Source: Akkermansia muciniphila (lineage in GTDB: Bacteria > Verrucomicrobiota > Verrucomicrobiia > Verrucomicrobiales > V1-33). Taken from it: a stretch of DNA of 64,000 bases. The position numbers and the translations under genes are program-made. The stretch spans positions 1 to 64,000 of the forward strand of contig CAMAUV010000007.1 of the NCBI GenBank assembly GCA_945861415.1, in the 5' to 3' direction. Below the pieces are notes generated by a model, which did not search any database, had not been told where the DNA came from, and saw only the letters and a list, made by a program, of their open reading frames with translations. The number at the start of each line of letters is the position of its first letter. The stretch's first letter is position 1. Shown here piece by piece: positions 27,747-38,300 of this stretch.

Positions 27747-29153
27747 CTAAACGAGGCTGCGGATGGGCTGGCCTTTGGTGATGGCTTCGAGCACGCGCTG
27801 GGAAACACCGGGCATGAGCCGAACCTGACCGATGTCCATGAGACTGTGCATGATGGTGGCCAGCAAGTCCTTCATGAATACGGGCTGGCTGGCGGGCTCG
27901 CCGCCGTCGCGTGAAGACTGGCCGATGACCTGACCCATTTTGAGACCGCCTCCATAGAGCATGAGCGGCGCGAGGTTTCCCCAGTGATCGCGCCCTCCAT
28001 TGGCATTGATAACGGGTGTGCGGCCCATTTCGCCGCAGCAGACGAGCAGGATTCTATCGCTCAGTCCCCGGGCCTCCACGTCTTCGATGAAGGCAGAGAC
28101 AGCGTGATCGAACGGACGGCCCACGTAGTCCATGCCGGTGGTCATGGGGGCATTGTTGACGTCCGCGTGCATGTCCCAGATGAAACTGGTCGTCAGGGTG
28201 ACGAACCCTGCCCCTCGTTCACACAGGCGGCGGGCCAGCAGGAGTTGACGGCCCAGCGTCATGGCGTTGGTCTCGTAGTGGTTGATGTTCTTCCAGCGAG
28301 GATCAATGCGGGCGCGCGGGAGCAGCGGGGCGGTGTCATAGCGCTCTATGAGACGAGGGTCTTCCTGCGAAAGATCGAAGGCATCAAAGACCCCGCGGTG
28401 CAGTGCATCGAAGGCCTGTTGCTGAGTGGCATCCAGCCCCTGCACGGCATCACCTGTGCCCACGCGCCGCCTCCAATCATCCACCATGCCCAGAAGAGCC
28501 TGCCGGTCGTGGAATCGCCCTGCGGGCAGATTGAGCTGCATGTCCTGCTGGAGATCGGCCCCAGCCCCGGGGACGAAAGGGGCGAAACTGCGGCTCAGTT
28601 CCCCTGTGGATTCAAAATTCCCGAATTCTTTCACTGCTTCCTGCGCCTTCGCCTCCACAGAGCGCGGGAACAGCGTTACATTTGTCGGCATCGCCGAATT
28701 GATCCGGGTCGGCCCGGCGATGCTGGAATAGAGCGATCCCATATTCGCCCTCATGGTGTCGGCTCCTACTACAGGTTTGATGTCGTGATTGCCATCGCCC
28801 GTGACAAACGAACGCACGATGCTGAACTTGTGCGCGAGTTTTGCCAGCCGCTGAAACGTGCTGCCAAAGGTAATGCCCGGGAGCGTGGTGGGAATCTCGC
28901 CCGTAACGCTCCGTATGTTCGAGGGCATGTCCATTTTCGGATCGAAGGTCTCGAACTGCGATGGTCCGCCGTGCATGAAGAGGAAGATCACCGAGCGGTC
29001 CTTCAGCGGGCTGCTCCCCTGCCCTTCGGCGGCGGCTTTCACCGCGAATTGATCGCCCAACGACAGCCCGCCCAGCGCAAGAGCACCGGCGCGCAGGAAC
29101 TGCCGTCGTTGCCAGCGCCCGCCCTGCCGGAAATGATCCTGAAACGTGAGCAT
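27747..29153 (-). CDS. DUF1501-family exported protein
   Basis: 468 residues from the ATG at 29153 (MLTFQDHFRQGGRWQRRQFL); ATGs at 29171 and 29216 are also in frame and none has a clear ribosome-binding site. Twin arginine plus GALALGGLSLG gives a Tat signal. The DUF1501 core is complete: SVIFLFMHGGPSQFETFD, FIWDMHADVN, CCGEMGRTPVINANGGRDHW. It is the second DUF1501 protein in the window, here without a DUF1549/1553 partner. It lies 74 bases downstream of the membrane-anchored gene on the same strand. Confidence 0.92.
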   Translation of the reverse strand: MLTFQDHFRQGGRWQRRQFLRAGALALGGLSLGDQFAVKAAAEGQGSSPLKDRSVIFLFMHGGPSQFETFDPKMDMPSNIRSVTGEIPTTLPGITFGSTFQRLAKLAHKFSIVRSFVTGDGNHDIKPVVGADTMRANMGSLYSSIAGPTRINSAMPTNVTLFPRSVEAKAQEAVKEFGNFESTGELSRSFAPFVPGAGADLQQDMQLNLPAGRFHDRQALLGMVDDWRRRVGTGDAVQGLDATQQQAFDALHRGVFDAFDLSQEDPRLIERYDTAPLLPRARIDPRWKNINHYETNAMTLGRQLLLARRLCERGAGFVTLTTSFIWDMHADVNNAPMTTGMDYVGRPFDHAVSAFIEDVEARGLSDRILLVCCGEMGRTPVINANGGRDHWGNLAPLMLYGGGLKMGQVIGQSSRDGGEPASQPVFMKDLLATIMHSLMDIGQVRLMPGVSQRVLEAITKGQPIRSLV

Positions 29154-29227
29154 GGGGTAGGTAGATGGCATCGAAACCATGGCCGGCAAGTTTAATTCCC
29201 TGCGCATTCCCGGCAAACCTCCGGCGA

Positions 29228-30448
29228 TTATGGCACCACCGCGGCGGGGGATTTGCCTAACAAAATCTCATCGATACGGATGCTCGCGCTGCTTTTCCGG
29301 GCCGGCTTTTGGATGCAGACACCGAAGAATGAAGGAGCGGCCGCGCCTTTGGCCTCGAGGATAAGCTCAGGTTTCCCTTTGCCCTTCAATAGATCTTCGG
29401 GGATCGGGTTCAACCACAACTCTGTTTGCCAGTCAAAGCTTCCTACAACTGCTGGTGTAGCCCTAGTGCGGGCCACAAAATGAATGGGCGCACCGGCTTC
29501 CCATTCGATACCGAACGGCTTGGCCGCTCCCGTTCCCGTGAGCCGGAAACTGCTGCCTTTCTGAGTGAGCGTGAGCCGGATGACGGCATCAATTTTGGCC
29601 GCACTCTGTAGGTTGATCCAAAGCTCGCAGTCTTCGGCCGCATCGCCGCCAGAGAGCGAAATAAGCAGCGACGTCCACCATTCTCCCCCGGTGGCCGCAT
29701 CCCACGGAGGCGCGGCGAAGGGCCTTGAAATCGCGACCTGGGCGGCTGCGTTCAGCACGGCGTGACCACCGCTTCCGGCAGCCCCGGGCAGACCGCCAAT
29801 GAGGGAGGAGCCGGCGATGGTGGTTTCCGGGGCTGTCCAAGGCCCATTCCATCCAATGCCACCCTCTTTTCCCTTCAGCGCTATTCCAGGATCATAATCG
29901 AAGCGATCGGCGGCAAGCACCGCTTTGGTGTGCACAGCCGGCGGGGATGATTTGGCGATGGCTTTGGCCATTGTTGGCGGCGAGTTCGTAGCGATTGTTG
30001 GTTTTTCTCCGGACGCTGGAGTCGCTGCGGCGGCTGAAACGGCGGGGATGGATTTCACCACTTCATCGACCTTGATGGGCGTCGCGGCTGAGAAATTCGG
30101 CTTCTTTTGCAGCAGCCACCACGCAACCCCTGCCCCTCCTAAAATAAGGACTGCCGCGGCCGCAATTAGCGGGACTGCGCTGCTCTGGGGGCCGGGAGCG
30201 GCAGCCACCCGGCGCACGATTTTACGAACTACTGGTGCCGGGGATTGTTTTACAATGCGCGGAGGCGGAGGCGGCGGAGTCAAAACCGCATCGCCGAGGT
30301 TGCCCGTTTGCAGCCTAGCCTCCCCAAGCGGGCCATCCATCTGGTGAGCATCCATGATCTGCTGGACCTGCTCCTCGGATAAAAGCAGGTCATCCGTGAC
30401 CGGGAGAAGGTCTTCTGGTGGTTGTGACGATGGCGAAGTTGGCGGCAT
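29228..30448 (-). CDS. Single-pass membrane protein with extracytoplasmic beta-sandwich
   Basis: About 406 residues if it starts at MPPTSPSSQPPEDLL (ATG at 30448); an upstream ATG (30541) is in frame but overlaps the divergent gene's start. Residues 1-95 are a cytosolic acidic and proline-rich part (LTPPPPPPRIVKQ). One transmembrane helix follows near 108-128 (AVPLIAAAAVLILGGAGVAW). An Ala/Pro linker leads to a jelly-roll-like domain (about 190-406) starting RFDYDPGIALKGKEGGIGWN, a motif common in PVC exoproteins. It resembles membrane anti-sigma-like or surface-sensing proteins, but no zinc-finger or FecR motif is seen. The DUF1501 gene follows it. Confidence 0.6.
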   Translation of the reverse strand: MPPTSPSSQPPEDLLPVTDDLLLSEEQVQQIMDAHQMDGPLGEARLQTGNLGDAVLTPPPPPPRIVKQSPAPVVRKIVRRVAAAPGPQSSAVPLIAAAAVLILGGAGVAWWLLQKKPNFSAATPIKVDEVVKSIPAVSAAAATPASGEKPTIATNSPPTMAKAIAKSSPPAVHTKAVLAADRFDYDPGIALKGKEGGIGWNGPWTAPETTIAGSSLIGGLPGAAGSGGHAVLNAAAQVAISRPFAAPPWDAATGGEWWTSLLISLSGGDAAEDCELWINLQSAAKIDAVIRLTLTQKGSSFRLTGTGAAKPFGIEWEAGAPIHFVARTRATPAVVGSFDWQTELWLNPIPEDLLKGKGKPELILEAKGAAAPSFFGVCIQKPARKSSASIRIDEILLGKSPAAVVP

Positions 30449-30539
30449 CAAGGCGTAGCATATCCGCATGGGGCGGTCTGTCCAGCCTGCGTCTGAGGGT
30501 TGCGCAATGAGCGGATTGCAGTCAATGTAATGTCTGCTC

Positions 30540-32147
30540 ATGTGTTCGTCCTTGCTCTTTATCGTCCTTTTTACCCTGACCAATGTGCCGATGGCCACGG
30601 GTCAGGACGAGGCGCCGGTCCCGGCTCCTGCACAGGCGACTGGGCAGGAAAAGAAACCGGAGCCGTCCGGTAAGCCTGCGGTCATCGATGCCGCCGAAGC
30701 CGAAACACTCAGGACGATGCAGGGACAGAGGATCATCGTGGTAGGGTCTGTGGCGGACGTGAACACTTCCAGTGCAGGCAATGTCCGCGTGAATTTCACC
30801 AGCGGTTCCGTATCGCTCTACATTAGCAAGGCGGACATCACCGGCGACTGGAAACCGGGGGAACTCAAAGGCCGCGCCATCGCCGTCGGCGGCGTTCTGG
30901 GCACGTATCGTGGGCAATTGCAGATTCCAGTTCTGAAACCCGGGCAGATTGCGGCCACCGCAGACGAGATCGATCTTGCTGCACTGCCGGCTCCTGCCGC
31001 CGGAGAAGTCGCACCTCGCTCCGTAGCGGGCGGTCCGGCCCCTCCCCTGGTCCGCGTAGCGTTCGCACAAGTGCGCGCGGACTTTTCCGGCGACCGCCCC
31101 CTGCTTCTCCTCGAGCGCATGGAAGCCGCATTTGAACGCGCCACGGCCAGTGCCGCGCCAGTGAAGGTGGAGCCCTTTTCGCAGAAAGCAAAATCCGCAG
31201 CCACTTCCGCAGCGGATGCATGGAAAGCAGCGCGGCCAAACCGCTGGCCTGCAGGTCATGCCCTGAGTTTCCTCCGTGTGCAAGGTGCGGAGGGCGGTGC
31301 CGAGCCCTCGGGATTTGGAGCGATGCTCGCTGCGGAAGCGATGGTGGAAGGGATTCCTTGGCCAGATGCCCTTCTCGTCGGCGGGCGCTCCCACCCTGCA
31401 GGCCGCCCGGTCGGAGGCGCCAACGAAGTGCATCTTCTCCCGGATGCCGTTCTCCCGACGGGATTTCTGCTGCTGGTACCGGCCTCCTGTGAGGCGGCTG
31501 TGCGCGATCTGATGCTCGATGGCGCAGCCGGCACCCTGGCGCGGGTGCAAATTCTCACTGCCGCGGACCTGAGCAATGCCACAAATGTGCTGCGGGCGCT
31601 CGCCACTCCTGAGACAAGTGTCGCGATTAAACAATTCGAGGAAGCATGTGCCCCGCTATTCACCAAAGACGGGACGGCCAGAGCGGGAGATATTCTCAAA
31701 TCCGGTACCTTCCGTGCAAAAATGGCCGCACTCAGCAAAGCCCTCCCATGGCATTTGTCAGCACGACTTCTTTCCGGCCCGTCCGTGCTGTCGGCGGATG
31801 CCCCCTATTCGCTGAGCGGCACCGCCGTGCGTCTCTGCGCCTTTCTCACCAGCGCTCGCCCAGCCCTGCTCCATCTCGCAGGGCATAAGGTGGATAATGA
31901 ATCCAAGAAAAAGCAGCGCGACCTCACGCTGCGCTGGCGAGCCCTCCAGTCCCGTGCGCATCCCCAATGGGCCAGCCTGACGGGCAAAATCGACGAAGTC
32001 TTCGATCTCGCCAAGGCCTACCTAGCCGTTGGGACCGACCGCGACAGCACCAAAGCTAAACAGGCCGCCACCGCCATCCGAAACGCCCTGAAAGAGGCGC
32101 TGAAAGAGGCGCTGAAAGCCGAAACTTTCGTAGAACCCGGTCCTTAG
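30540..32147 (+). CDS. Secreted Lon-like (peptidase S16 fold) protein, catalytic Lys apparently lost
   Basis: 535 residues with a signal peptide (MCSSLLFIVLFTLTNVPMATG). Residues 55-150 form an OB-like beta domain (GQRIIVVGSVADVNT). Residues 240-370 follow the Lon proteolytic domain: AEPSGFGAMLAAEAMVEGIP (Ser of the Ser-Lys dyad at about 257), DALLVGGRSHPAGRPVGGAN, and TGFLLLVPAS. The dyad Lys, expected a few residues after PVGG, is replaced (GGANEVHLL), so peptidase activity is doubtful. The C-terminus is helical with an ALKEALKEALKAE repeat from a 12-base tandem duplication. A related secreted S16 group exists in Verrucomicrobia. It is divergent from the membrane-anchored gene. Confidence 0.6.
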   Translation: MCSSLLFIVLFTLTNVPMATGQDEAPVPAPAQATGQEKKPEPSGKPAVIDAAEAETLRTMQGQRIIVVGSVADVNTSSAGNVRVNFTSGSVSLYISKADITGDWKPGELKGRAIAVGGVLGTYRGQLQIPVLKPGQIAATADEIDLAALPAPAAGEVAPRSVAGGPAPPLVRVAFAQVRADFSGDRPLLLLERMEAAFERATASAAPVKVEPFSQKAKSAATSAADAWKAARPNRWPAGHALSFLRVQGAEGGAEPSGFGAMLAAEAMVEGIPWPDALLVGGRSHPAGRPVGGANEVHLLPDAVLPTGFLLLVPASCEAAVRDLMLDGAAGTLARVQILTAADLSNATNVLRALATPETSVAIKQFEEACAPLFTKDGTARAGDILKSGTFRAKMAALSKALPWHLSARLLSGPSVLSADAPYSLSGTAVRLCAFLTSARPALLHLAGHKVDNESKKKQRDLTLRWRALQSRAHPQWASLTGKIDEVFDLAKAYLAVGTDRDSTKAKQAATAIRNALKEALKEALKAETFVEPGP

Positions 32148-32198
32148 TCCCTGCCGCTCCCGTCACCCTGACAAACCCCTCCACTCCTTATTTCCGCC

Positions 32199-32900
32199 AT
32201 GCTCCACGATCTCAAACAACAAGTCCTCGAAGCCATTCTCCGCCTACCGTCCTCTGGGCTCGTGCGTCTCACATGGGGCAATGTCAGCGGTATCGATCGG
32301 GAGAAGGGTCTCATGGTCATCAAACCCAGCGGCGTCACCTATTCCCACCTTCGCGATGATGACTTGGTTGTGCTGGAACTCGCCACCGGGCGCAAAGTCG
32401 AAGGCTCCCTCAATCCCTCATCCGATGCCCCCACTCATCTCGCGCTTTACCGGGCGTGGGAAAAAATCGGCGGCATCTGTCACACTCACAGCCCGCAGGC
32501 GACCGCATGGAGTCAGGCGGGGCGTCCCCTTCCCTGCTACGGCACCACGCACGCCGATCACTTTTACGGCACCGTGCCGCTTTGCCGCATCCTGACGTCT
32601 GAAGAAACCTCACGTGACTACGAGGGACTCACCGGCGAGGCCATCATCGAAACGTTCCGCTCACTGAGCCTCGATCCGATGGCCGTGCCCGCTGCGCTGC
32701 AGCACCACCACGCCCCTTTCACATGGGGGAAGCACGCGCTGGATGCACTGGACAACAGCATCGCGCTCGAAATGTGCGCAGCCATGGCCCTCGATACCAT
32801 GCGTCTCAATCCGGAGGCGGCCCCGCTTCCGCAGCACCTGCTGGATAAGCACTTTCTACGGAAGCATGGCCCCGGCGCCTACTACGGTCAGAAGAAATGA
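32199..32900 (+). CDS. araD: L-ribulose-5-phosphate 4-epimerase (AraD/UlaF-like)
   Basis: 233 residues, full length for the family. Class II aldolase/epimerase features are all present: TWGNVSGIDR near 26, SDAPTHLALY with the catalytic Asp near 74, zinc ligands HTHS near 95 and HHHAPFTWG near 168, and GAYYGQ at the end with the catalytic Tyr. It converts L-ribulose 5-phosphate to D-xylulose 5-phosphate in pentose use. It starts about 50 bases after the Lon-like gene. No arabinose or ascorbate genes are near, so the pathway is not certain. Confidence 0.92.
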   Translation: MLHDLKQQVLEAILRLPSSGLVRLTWGNVSGIDREKGLMVIKPSGVTYSHLRDDDLVVLELATGRKVEGSLNPSSDAPTHLALYRAWEKIGGICHTHSPQATAWSQAGRPLPCYGTTHADHFYGTVPLCRILTSEETSRDYEGLTGEAIIETFRSLSLDPMAVPAALQHHHAPFTWGKHALDALDNSIALEMCAAMALDTMRLNPEAAPLPQHLLDKHFLRKHGPGAYYGQKK

Positions 32901-33409
32901 TGCGCCGATACCCAGCTCAGCGTTGAATCCATCGTCGTGAAGTTCATTCCCGCTGCACTGATCGAAACGATCAGATTGCCATCGCTCATTGAACGCATGA
33001 TCAAGGAGTATCCGGCCAAAGGCATTGCGGCGAACGACCCAACCGGTGCTTGGCTCAAGTTTTTTACTCTGCAAAAGGGGAGGCAACGCAGGGCTTATCG
33101 ATAAACAATCGCTGACAAATTGGCTGACAACGACGTTGCTGCGACTGTTAAATGGACGCTGTCACTGGAGTCCGGGAGTGCTGGAAGACGGGGGATGCCG
33201 CACCCCATAAATTTCTAGGTCAACGAAAATCCCACCAACTCCCCCGAATGACTCGTCAAGCACCCGCAGCACAAGGATCGCAATGCCGCCAGAGCGGCCG
33301 TGACAGGCTGCAGGAGAATCTCAGGAAACCTTTAGATTGAAGCGCCATCCGTTATCCCGCGCGGCGCATTGTCCATTGCGCGGCCGGACACCGCGAAGGA
33401 ACAGCAGCG
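32901..33409. other. Intergenic stretch, no supported gene
   Basis: A 55-codon GTG-initiated frame (32937-33104, KFIPAALIETIRLPSLIERM) looks protein-like but matches nothing I know. Two CTGACAA words near 33110-33130 and a lysine/arginine-poor tail follow. No RNA gene or clear terminator is visible. It may hold a decayed fragment. Confidence 0.4.
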
Positions 33410-34411
33410 ATGCCTTCCCCCACTTCCCCGGACCCGATCCGCCGCACCGCGGTAGTGCAGCTCATCCTCACTACCGCCGCATGGGGCCTTAGTTTTCCGC
33501 TCTTTAAAATGCTCTCGGACGTGCAGAAGCTGCATGTGCCGGAGGCAGGATCCGTCTTCCTTTCCGCGCATTACATTGCAGTGCGCTCTCTGGCCGCAGC
33601 CCTCGTATTTCTTGCGTTCAATTTCCGCCTGCTGTGCGGGCTGCGCCGCAGCGAGTGGGTCCAGGGGGCTTTGCTGGGCGGTTTTGGAGGGGCCGGGCTC
33701 GTCCTCCAAGCGGATGGCCTGCAATATACCAGCGCCTCCGTCAGTGCGTTTCTCACTCAGTTCTACTGCGTGCTGCTCCCAGCATGGGCGTGCTTCAAGG
33801 GCCGTAGGTGGCTCCCCCCCCGGCTCCTCATCGCCACCCTGCTGGTCATTTCCGGGATTTCAGTACTCTCCGGCATCGTCAAATGGCAGAACGGCGCGGT
33901 GAATGTCGAGCATTTCCATATGGGCCGCGGAGAGCTGGAGACGCTGCTCGCTGCTGTGTTCTTCACGGTACAGATTCTTATATTGGAAAAGCCGGAGTGG
34001 AAATCCCACCGCATGATCCCTGTAAGTGTCATCATGTTTTTCGGCTTCGCCCTCACCGCGCTGCCGGCGGTTATTATCAAAGCTCCGTCCGTCGCCGCCA
34101 TCACCGGACTCTATCAAAACCATCACGAATTCATTCTGATGGGCGGCATTGTTCTCTTCTGCACAGTCTATGCCTATAGCGCCATGAACCGCTGGCAGCC
34201 TCACGTAAGCGCAACCGAAGGCGGCCTCATCTACACCCTTGAGCCTGTCTTCACCAGTTTCTATGCGCTCTTCATGCCCGCCATGATGGCGGCATGGACC
34301 GGTGTGAAATACAACAACGAAATCCTCACCATCACGCTGCTCACCGGCGGCGCGCTCATCACATTGGCCAACGTCGTACTCCAGCTTCCCGGCAGGCGGC
34401 AGAATCCATGA
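33410..34411 (+). CDS. EamA/DMT-family transporter
   Basis: 333 residues with about ten hydrophobic helices and the two-EamA-repeat layout. Motifs typical of the family are seen: AAWGLSFPLFKML in helix 1, LQYTSASVSAFLTQFYCVLLP near 100-120, and TEGGLIYTLEPVFTSFYALF near 265. The family moves small metabolites such as amino acids or purines out of or into the cell. It ends one base before the folP ATG, so the two are probably co-transcribed. Confidence 0.9.
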   Translation: MPSPTSPDPIRRTAVVQLILTTAAWGLSFPLFKMLSDVQKLHVPEAGSVFLSAHYIAVRSLAAALVFLAFNFRLLCGLRRSEWVQGALLGGFGGAGLVLQADGLQYTSASVSAFLTQFYCVLLPAWACFKGRRWLPPRLLIATLLVISGISVLSGIVKWQNGAVNVEHFHMGRGELETLLAAVFFTVQILILEKPEWKSHRMIPVSVIMFFGFALTALPAVIIKAPSVAAITGLYQNHHEFILMGGIVLFCTVYAYSAMNRWQPHVSATEGGLIYTLEPVFTSFYALFMPAMMAAWTGVKYNNEILTITLLTGGALITLANVVLQLPGRRQNP

Positions 34412-34412
34412 C

Positions 34413-35246
34413 ATGATCTGGAAAACGAAAGACCACACCTTCGACCTAGCCGGGCGGGGACTCATTATGGGCGTGCTCAATGTCACCCCCGATTCCTTTT
34501 CCGACGGCGGGAGGTATTTTGATCCCGAAGTCGCAGCAGCCCGTGCTGTGGAGATGGAGGCGGAAGGCGCGGACATTATCGATATCGGTGGTGAGTCCAC
34601 CCGTCCGGGAGCAAAACCGGTCCCGGAGGAAGAGGAATTGCGGCGCGTCATCCCTGTGATAACCGCCGTGCGCCGCAGGACCTCAGCGGCGATTTCTATC
34701 GATACCATGAAAGCGTCCGTCGCCCGTGCGGCCACAGCCGCCGGGGCCGGTATCATCAATGACATCTCCGGACTTCACTATGATCCCGCCATGGCCGCCG
34801 CCGCTGCGGAAACCGGGGCCGGTCTTGTGCTCATGCACATGCGGGGCACGCCGCAGACCATGCAACAGCAACCGCACTATGCCGATGTCGTAGCCGAAGT
34901 GCGCACCAGTCTCACGGAGAGTATTCAGCGCGCCCTCGATGCCGGAGTCGCCCTCGAAGCCATCGTTACCGACCCCGGCATTGGCTTTGGAAAAACCCTC
35001 GAGCACAACCTTGCCCTACTGCGCAGCCCTCAGGCCTTCGCCATTCACGACCGCCCCGTGCTCATCGGTGTTAGCCGGAAATCACTTTTCGCCAAAATCC
35101 TCGGCTCCACGGCCGCCCCGGCCCGGCTCTGGCCCACCGTGGCCCTGACTGCGGCGATGCGTGAAAAAGGCGCCCGCATCTTCCGCGTCCACGATGTGCG
35201 GGAGAATGCGCAGGCTCTGCGTATGATCGAGGCGATCCTTGCCTAA
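34413..35246 (+). CDS. folP: Dihydropteroate synthase
   Basis: 277 residues, full length. Signature blocks: LIMGVLNVTPDSFSDGG at 17-33, GADIIDIGGESTRPGA near 50-65, DPGIGFGKTLEHN near 190, VLIGVSRKSLFAKILG near 215, and FRVHDVREN near the end. It joins p-aminobenzoate to hydroxymethyldihydropterin pyrophosphate in folate synthesis, in the cytosol. Start ATG is one base past the EamA transporter stop. A small hairpin follows the stop. Confidence 0.96.
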   Translation: MIWKTKDHTFDLAGRGLIMGVLNVTPDSFSDGGRYFDPEVAAARAVEMEAEGADIIDIGGESTRPGAKPVPEEEELRRVIPVITAVRRRTSAAISIDTMKASVARAATAAGAGIINDISGLHYDPAMAAAAAETGAGLVLMHMRGTPQTMQQQPHYADVVAEVRTSLTESIQRALDAGVALEAIVTDPGIGFGKTLEHNLALLRSPQAFAIHDRPVLIGVSRKSLFAKILGSTAAPARLWPTVALTAAMREKGARIFRVHDVRENAQALRMIEAILA

Positions 35247-35264
35247 CCCCCGTTCTACAGGGGG
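35247..35264. terminator. Possible hairpin between convergent genes
   Basis: CCCCC at 35247-35251 pairs with GGGGG at 35260-35264 around an 8-base loop, directly after the folP stop and ahead of the convergent 1085-residue gene's end. The short A-run after it would give U residues only for the minus strand, and none follows on the plus strand. Weak evidence. Confidence 0.3.
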
Positions 35265-35375
35265 AAAACTCCACATGCACTGAGGTGCCCAAAGGGCTCT
35301 ATTGCGAAGCGACGCTACCGACCTAAATATTGTTTCACCGCGCGGCGGGCGCGCCCATAATGATTATGGAAGAGC

Positions 35376-38300
35376 TCAGGGCCGAACAAGTTTCAGGCGA
35401 AAATAAACACGCGGGGCCGTGCCGGTGTAGATGACGCTCAGGCGCGTAGAGGAGTTCTCCGCGGGGTCCAGATCAGTAGAAGCCCAGCTGCTAAGATCTG
35501 TAGATGCCTCCACGACGTATTGCAGCAAGGTGTCCGAGGCTCCGGGCTCTCCTTTATTCACCCTAAAGCTCCGGGCAGCGGGATCATAGACAGGAGGATT
35601 AAATGAATAGGAGTCGTTGGGAAGAGTGCCCGTGGCATACTCCACCATATTCGGAACACCATCGCCGTCCGAGTCATCCTGAGGACCGCCAACATTTAAA
35701 AGTGCGGCCCAGTCGTAGTAGGCGCCTATACCGAGGGATTCGACGTCGGCATCCGTGCGGGGCATGAGCTGGTAGCCAACGGTGAACGGACTGGTCTGGT
35801 CGAATTGCCCTAAGATGGCCGTCAGGTTGATTGGGAATGACGGGAATGCTATTGCCGTAGAGCCGCTTTGAATACGGATATCAATGCTGCTGCCGGAGCC
35901 GTCCTGCACGGCGGCTGGCGTGGTCGTATTTCCCCAGATGCCGGAGACCAGTGTGAGGCCGTTGATCCGCACGAGCCTGCCTTCGTAGGCTTCCGGACTT
36001 GCCATCAGATTGGCCAGCGTGATCACCAGCGGGGAGGGCGGTGTGTCCTCGCCGAGATTGATGATATCCGTGGCGGCAGCGGGATTGATCTCCGTGAGAC
36101 CGCTGAACTGAATGATGTTGCCGCGAATGCCATACCGGTTGCCGCGGATGAGCCCCAGTTCGACGCCTTGGATGAAGATATTGATGCCGGCGGCACCCTC
36201 CTGCCCGTAGCCGCTGGTGCGCAGCGCGGTATCCAGATCCTCAGCGGTGCAGACGAGTTCCATGGCGACCGTTTTGTTCAGCATGAGCGGCACGCCATTA
36301 GCATCCACAGCCCGGGCATTGACGGGCGGGATCACCACGAGCGCGACAGGCTGGGTTCCTATATTCTTGAGTGTACCGCCTTCACCCGCGGTCTGGACGT
36401 TAAATGGGTAGCGCCCATCGTTGCCGGAAGTGTTCGTGTCCGGTGTGCTGAGACCGCTGATGGTAATGCTGATACCCGCATTCGACGCCAGCGCGGCACC
36501 AGTGATGCTGATGACTTGGCCCGTGACGGTGAAGTTGCCTCCGCCAAGTCCCGGGCCGCTGACAGCGACGTTTGCCGCCGTCAGCCTGCTAAACGCCGAA
36601 GGCACTTCGACGCTCAGCGAAGTGAGTATAGCAGTTCCGGTGCCCAGCAGGTCCACGCTCACCGTCTGGTCTGACGCACTGCGGGAGAAGATATCACGGT
36701 TGGCGTAAACGCTTCCCGGGGACTGATTCTTGAGTGTAGCGGTGCCCAACCCGTCCACTGTGGGACTACCGCGCAGGGTGAGGATATAAGCAAGATTGGA
36801 TGGATTGTTTGCCCTGCCAAAGTCCGCAGTGGTGAGGGCGATGCTGCCTGTCGCTTTGCTTGTGTCACCGGCAGTGGCGTCGTAGTCCGCATCGCTGCTT
36901 GTCGCATTGTTAACGACAACGGCCCGGGCCGAGCCTGCGTTAAGACTGGCCCGCAGCTTCTTGCAGGAGGCATTGGTGAATTGTGCTCCTTCTGCACCAC
37001 CGGCGAGCGCATGGATGCCACCGTCACTGCCGGCTGCAATTGCTCCTTGGGCTTTGATCATTACCATTTCCGTCGTCGAAATGTCAAAAGACCCACTTTC
37101 GAGCGTGAAGTATACGGGATCCTTCAATCCGAGACGCATGATGAAATCGTCATCGGGGTTAATGTCCGTGGAAGCCACGTTATTCGTCAGCACGATGAGC
37201 GTGCCTGCCTTGATTGCGCTGAAGGCAGGGACGTCATTGAAGCGAATTTTGCCACCCCCGTCGCTGCCCATATTACTGGACTGATCTTTGAGCAGCATCT
37301 GGCGCAGATCAGCGGTGGATCCGGCGGTTCCAGCACCAAGGATGAGCAATTCCACGCTGTCATCAACGCCGCTGGAGATGCCGGAATTGTAATACTTGTT
37401 GATGGCTACCGGGAATCCGGCGTCAATGTTCACCACCGTGATTGTTGCCGAGCCATTTTGGTAGCCGCCTGCCGATGCGCTTATGGTCACGCTGGCGTCC
37501 GCGAAGGACCCTGGGTTTGGCACCGCGGTTACATCGAATGTAGCGGAGGCTTGTCCGGCAGGAATCACAACCGAAGCAGGAGTCATAGCAGAAGTCGAAA
37601 CGCTGCTGGACAGCATCACCGTCAGGTCAGCAGACGGCGCTGAAGGAACGCTCACCGTTCCGGAAGCAGCGGGATTAGCCGCATTTTCCGTAAATGACGG
37701 AGGAGAAACGCTGACACTGAAGGCAGGCAGCGGAATGACGGTGAAGCTCCCGGCACTGATAGCTTGGCCTCCAAGTGAGCTCACATTAATGGGACCGCTG
37801 GTGGCGGCATCAGGCACAGTGGCGGTGATGCTGCTACCCTCCGGATTTACTGTGCTGCCGGTGGCGAGTGCGCCATTGAAACGCACGACAGGGGCCGCCC
37901 CAAAGTTTGTTCCGTTGATGGTGACTGTGCTGCCCGGTAGTCCGCTGAGCGGAGTGAAATCATTGATGGCCGGAACCGGCCCGCCGCCTCCGTTGATGCT
38001 GTAGCTAACAGTAATGTCATCCACGCGCCAGTTCGCAGCACTTACTGATGTTCCTATGCCGTTGTGGCCATAGAGACGGAAAGTAACGGCCTCAGACGAG
38101 GTAAAGGTTAGACCGGTGTGAGAGATAAGTCCCCATGCGCTCGCGGCTGGTGTGGCACCACCGGCGATCACCGTTGCATACCCATCGCCGCTGTGACGCA
38201 GAGAGTAGCTAGTCGGTCCCGTGCCTGTGCGCCGGGTACCGAATTTGAGGGCAGTAAACGAAAGCCCCGCTCCGCCATCGGGGGCAATCGTGAATTCAAA

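Noticed and set aside
27984-29195. 403-codon open frame on the plus strand opposite the DUF1501 gene
   Set aside because: It is the complement of a well-conserved DUF1501 protein in a GC-rich gene and has no domain-like features.
33108-33130. Repeated CTGACAA words as a recombination or origin site
   Set aside because: Only two short copies, with no wider symmetry or spacing pattern.
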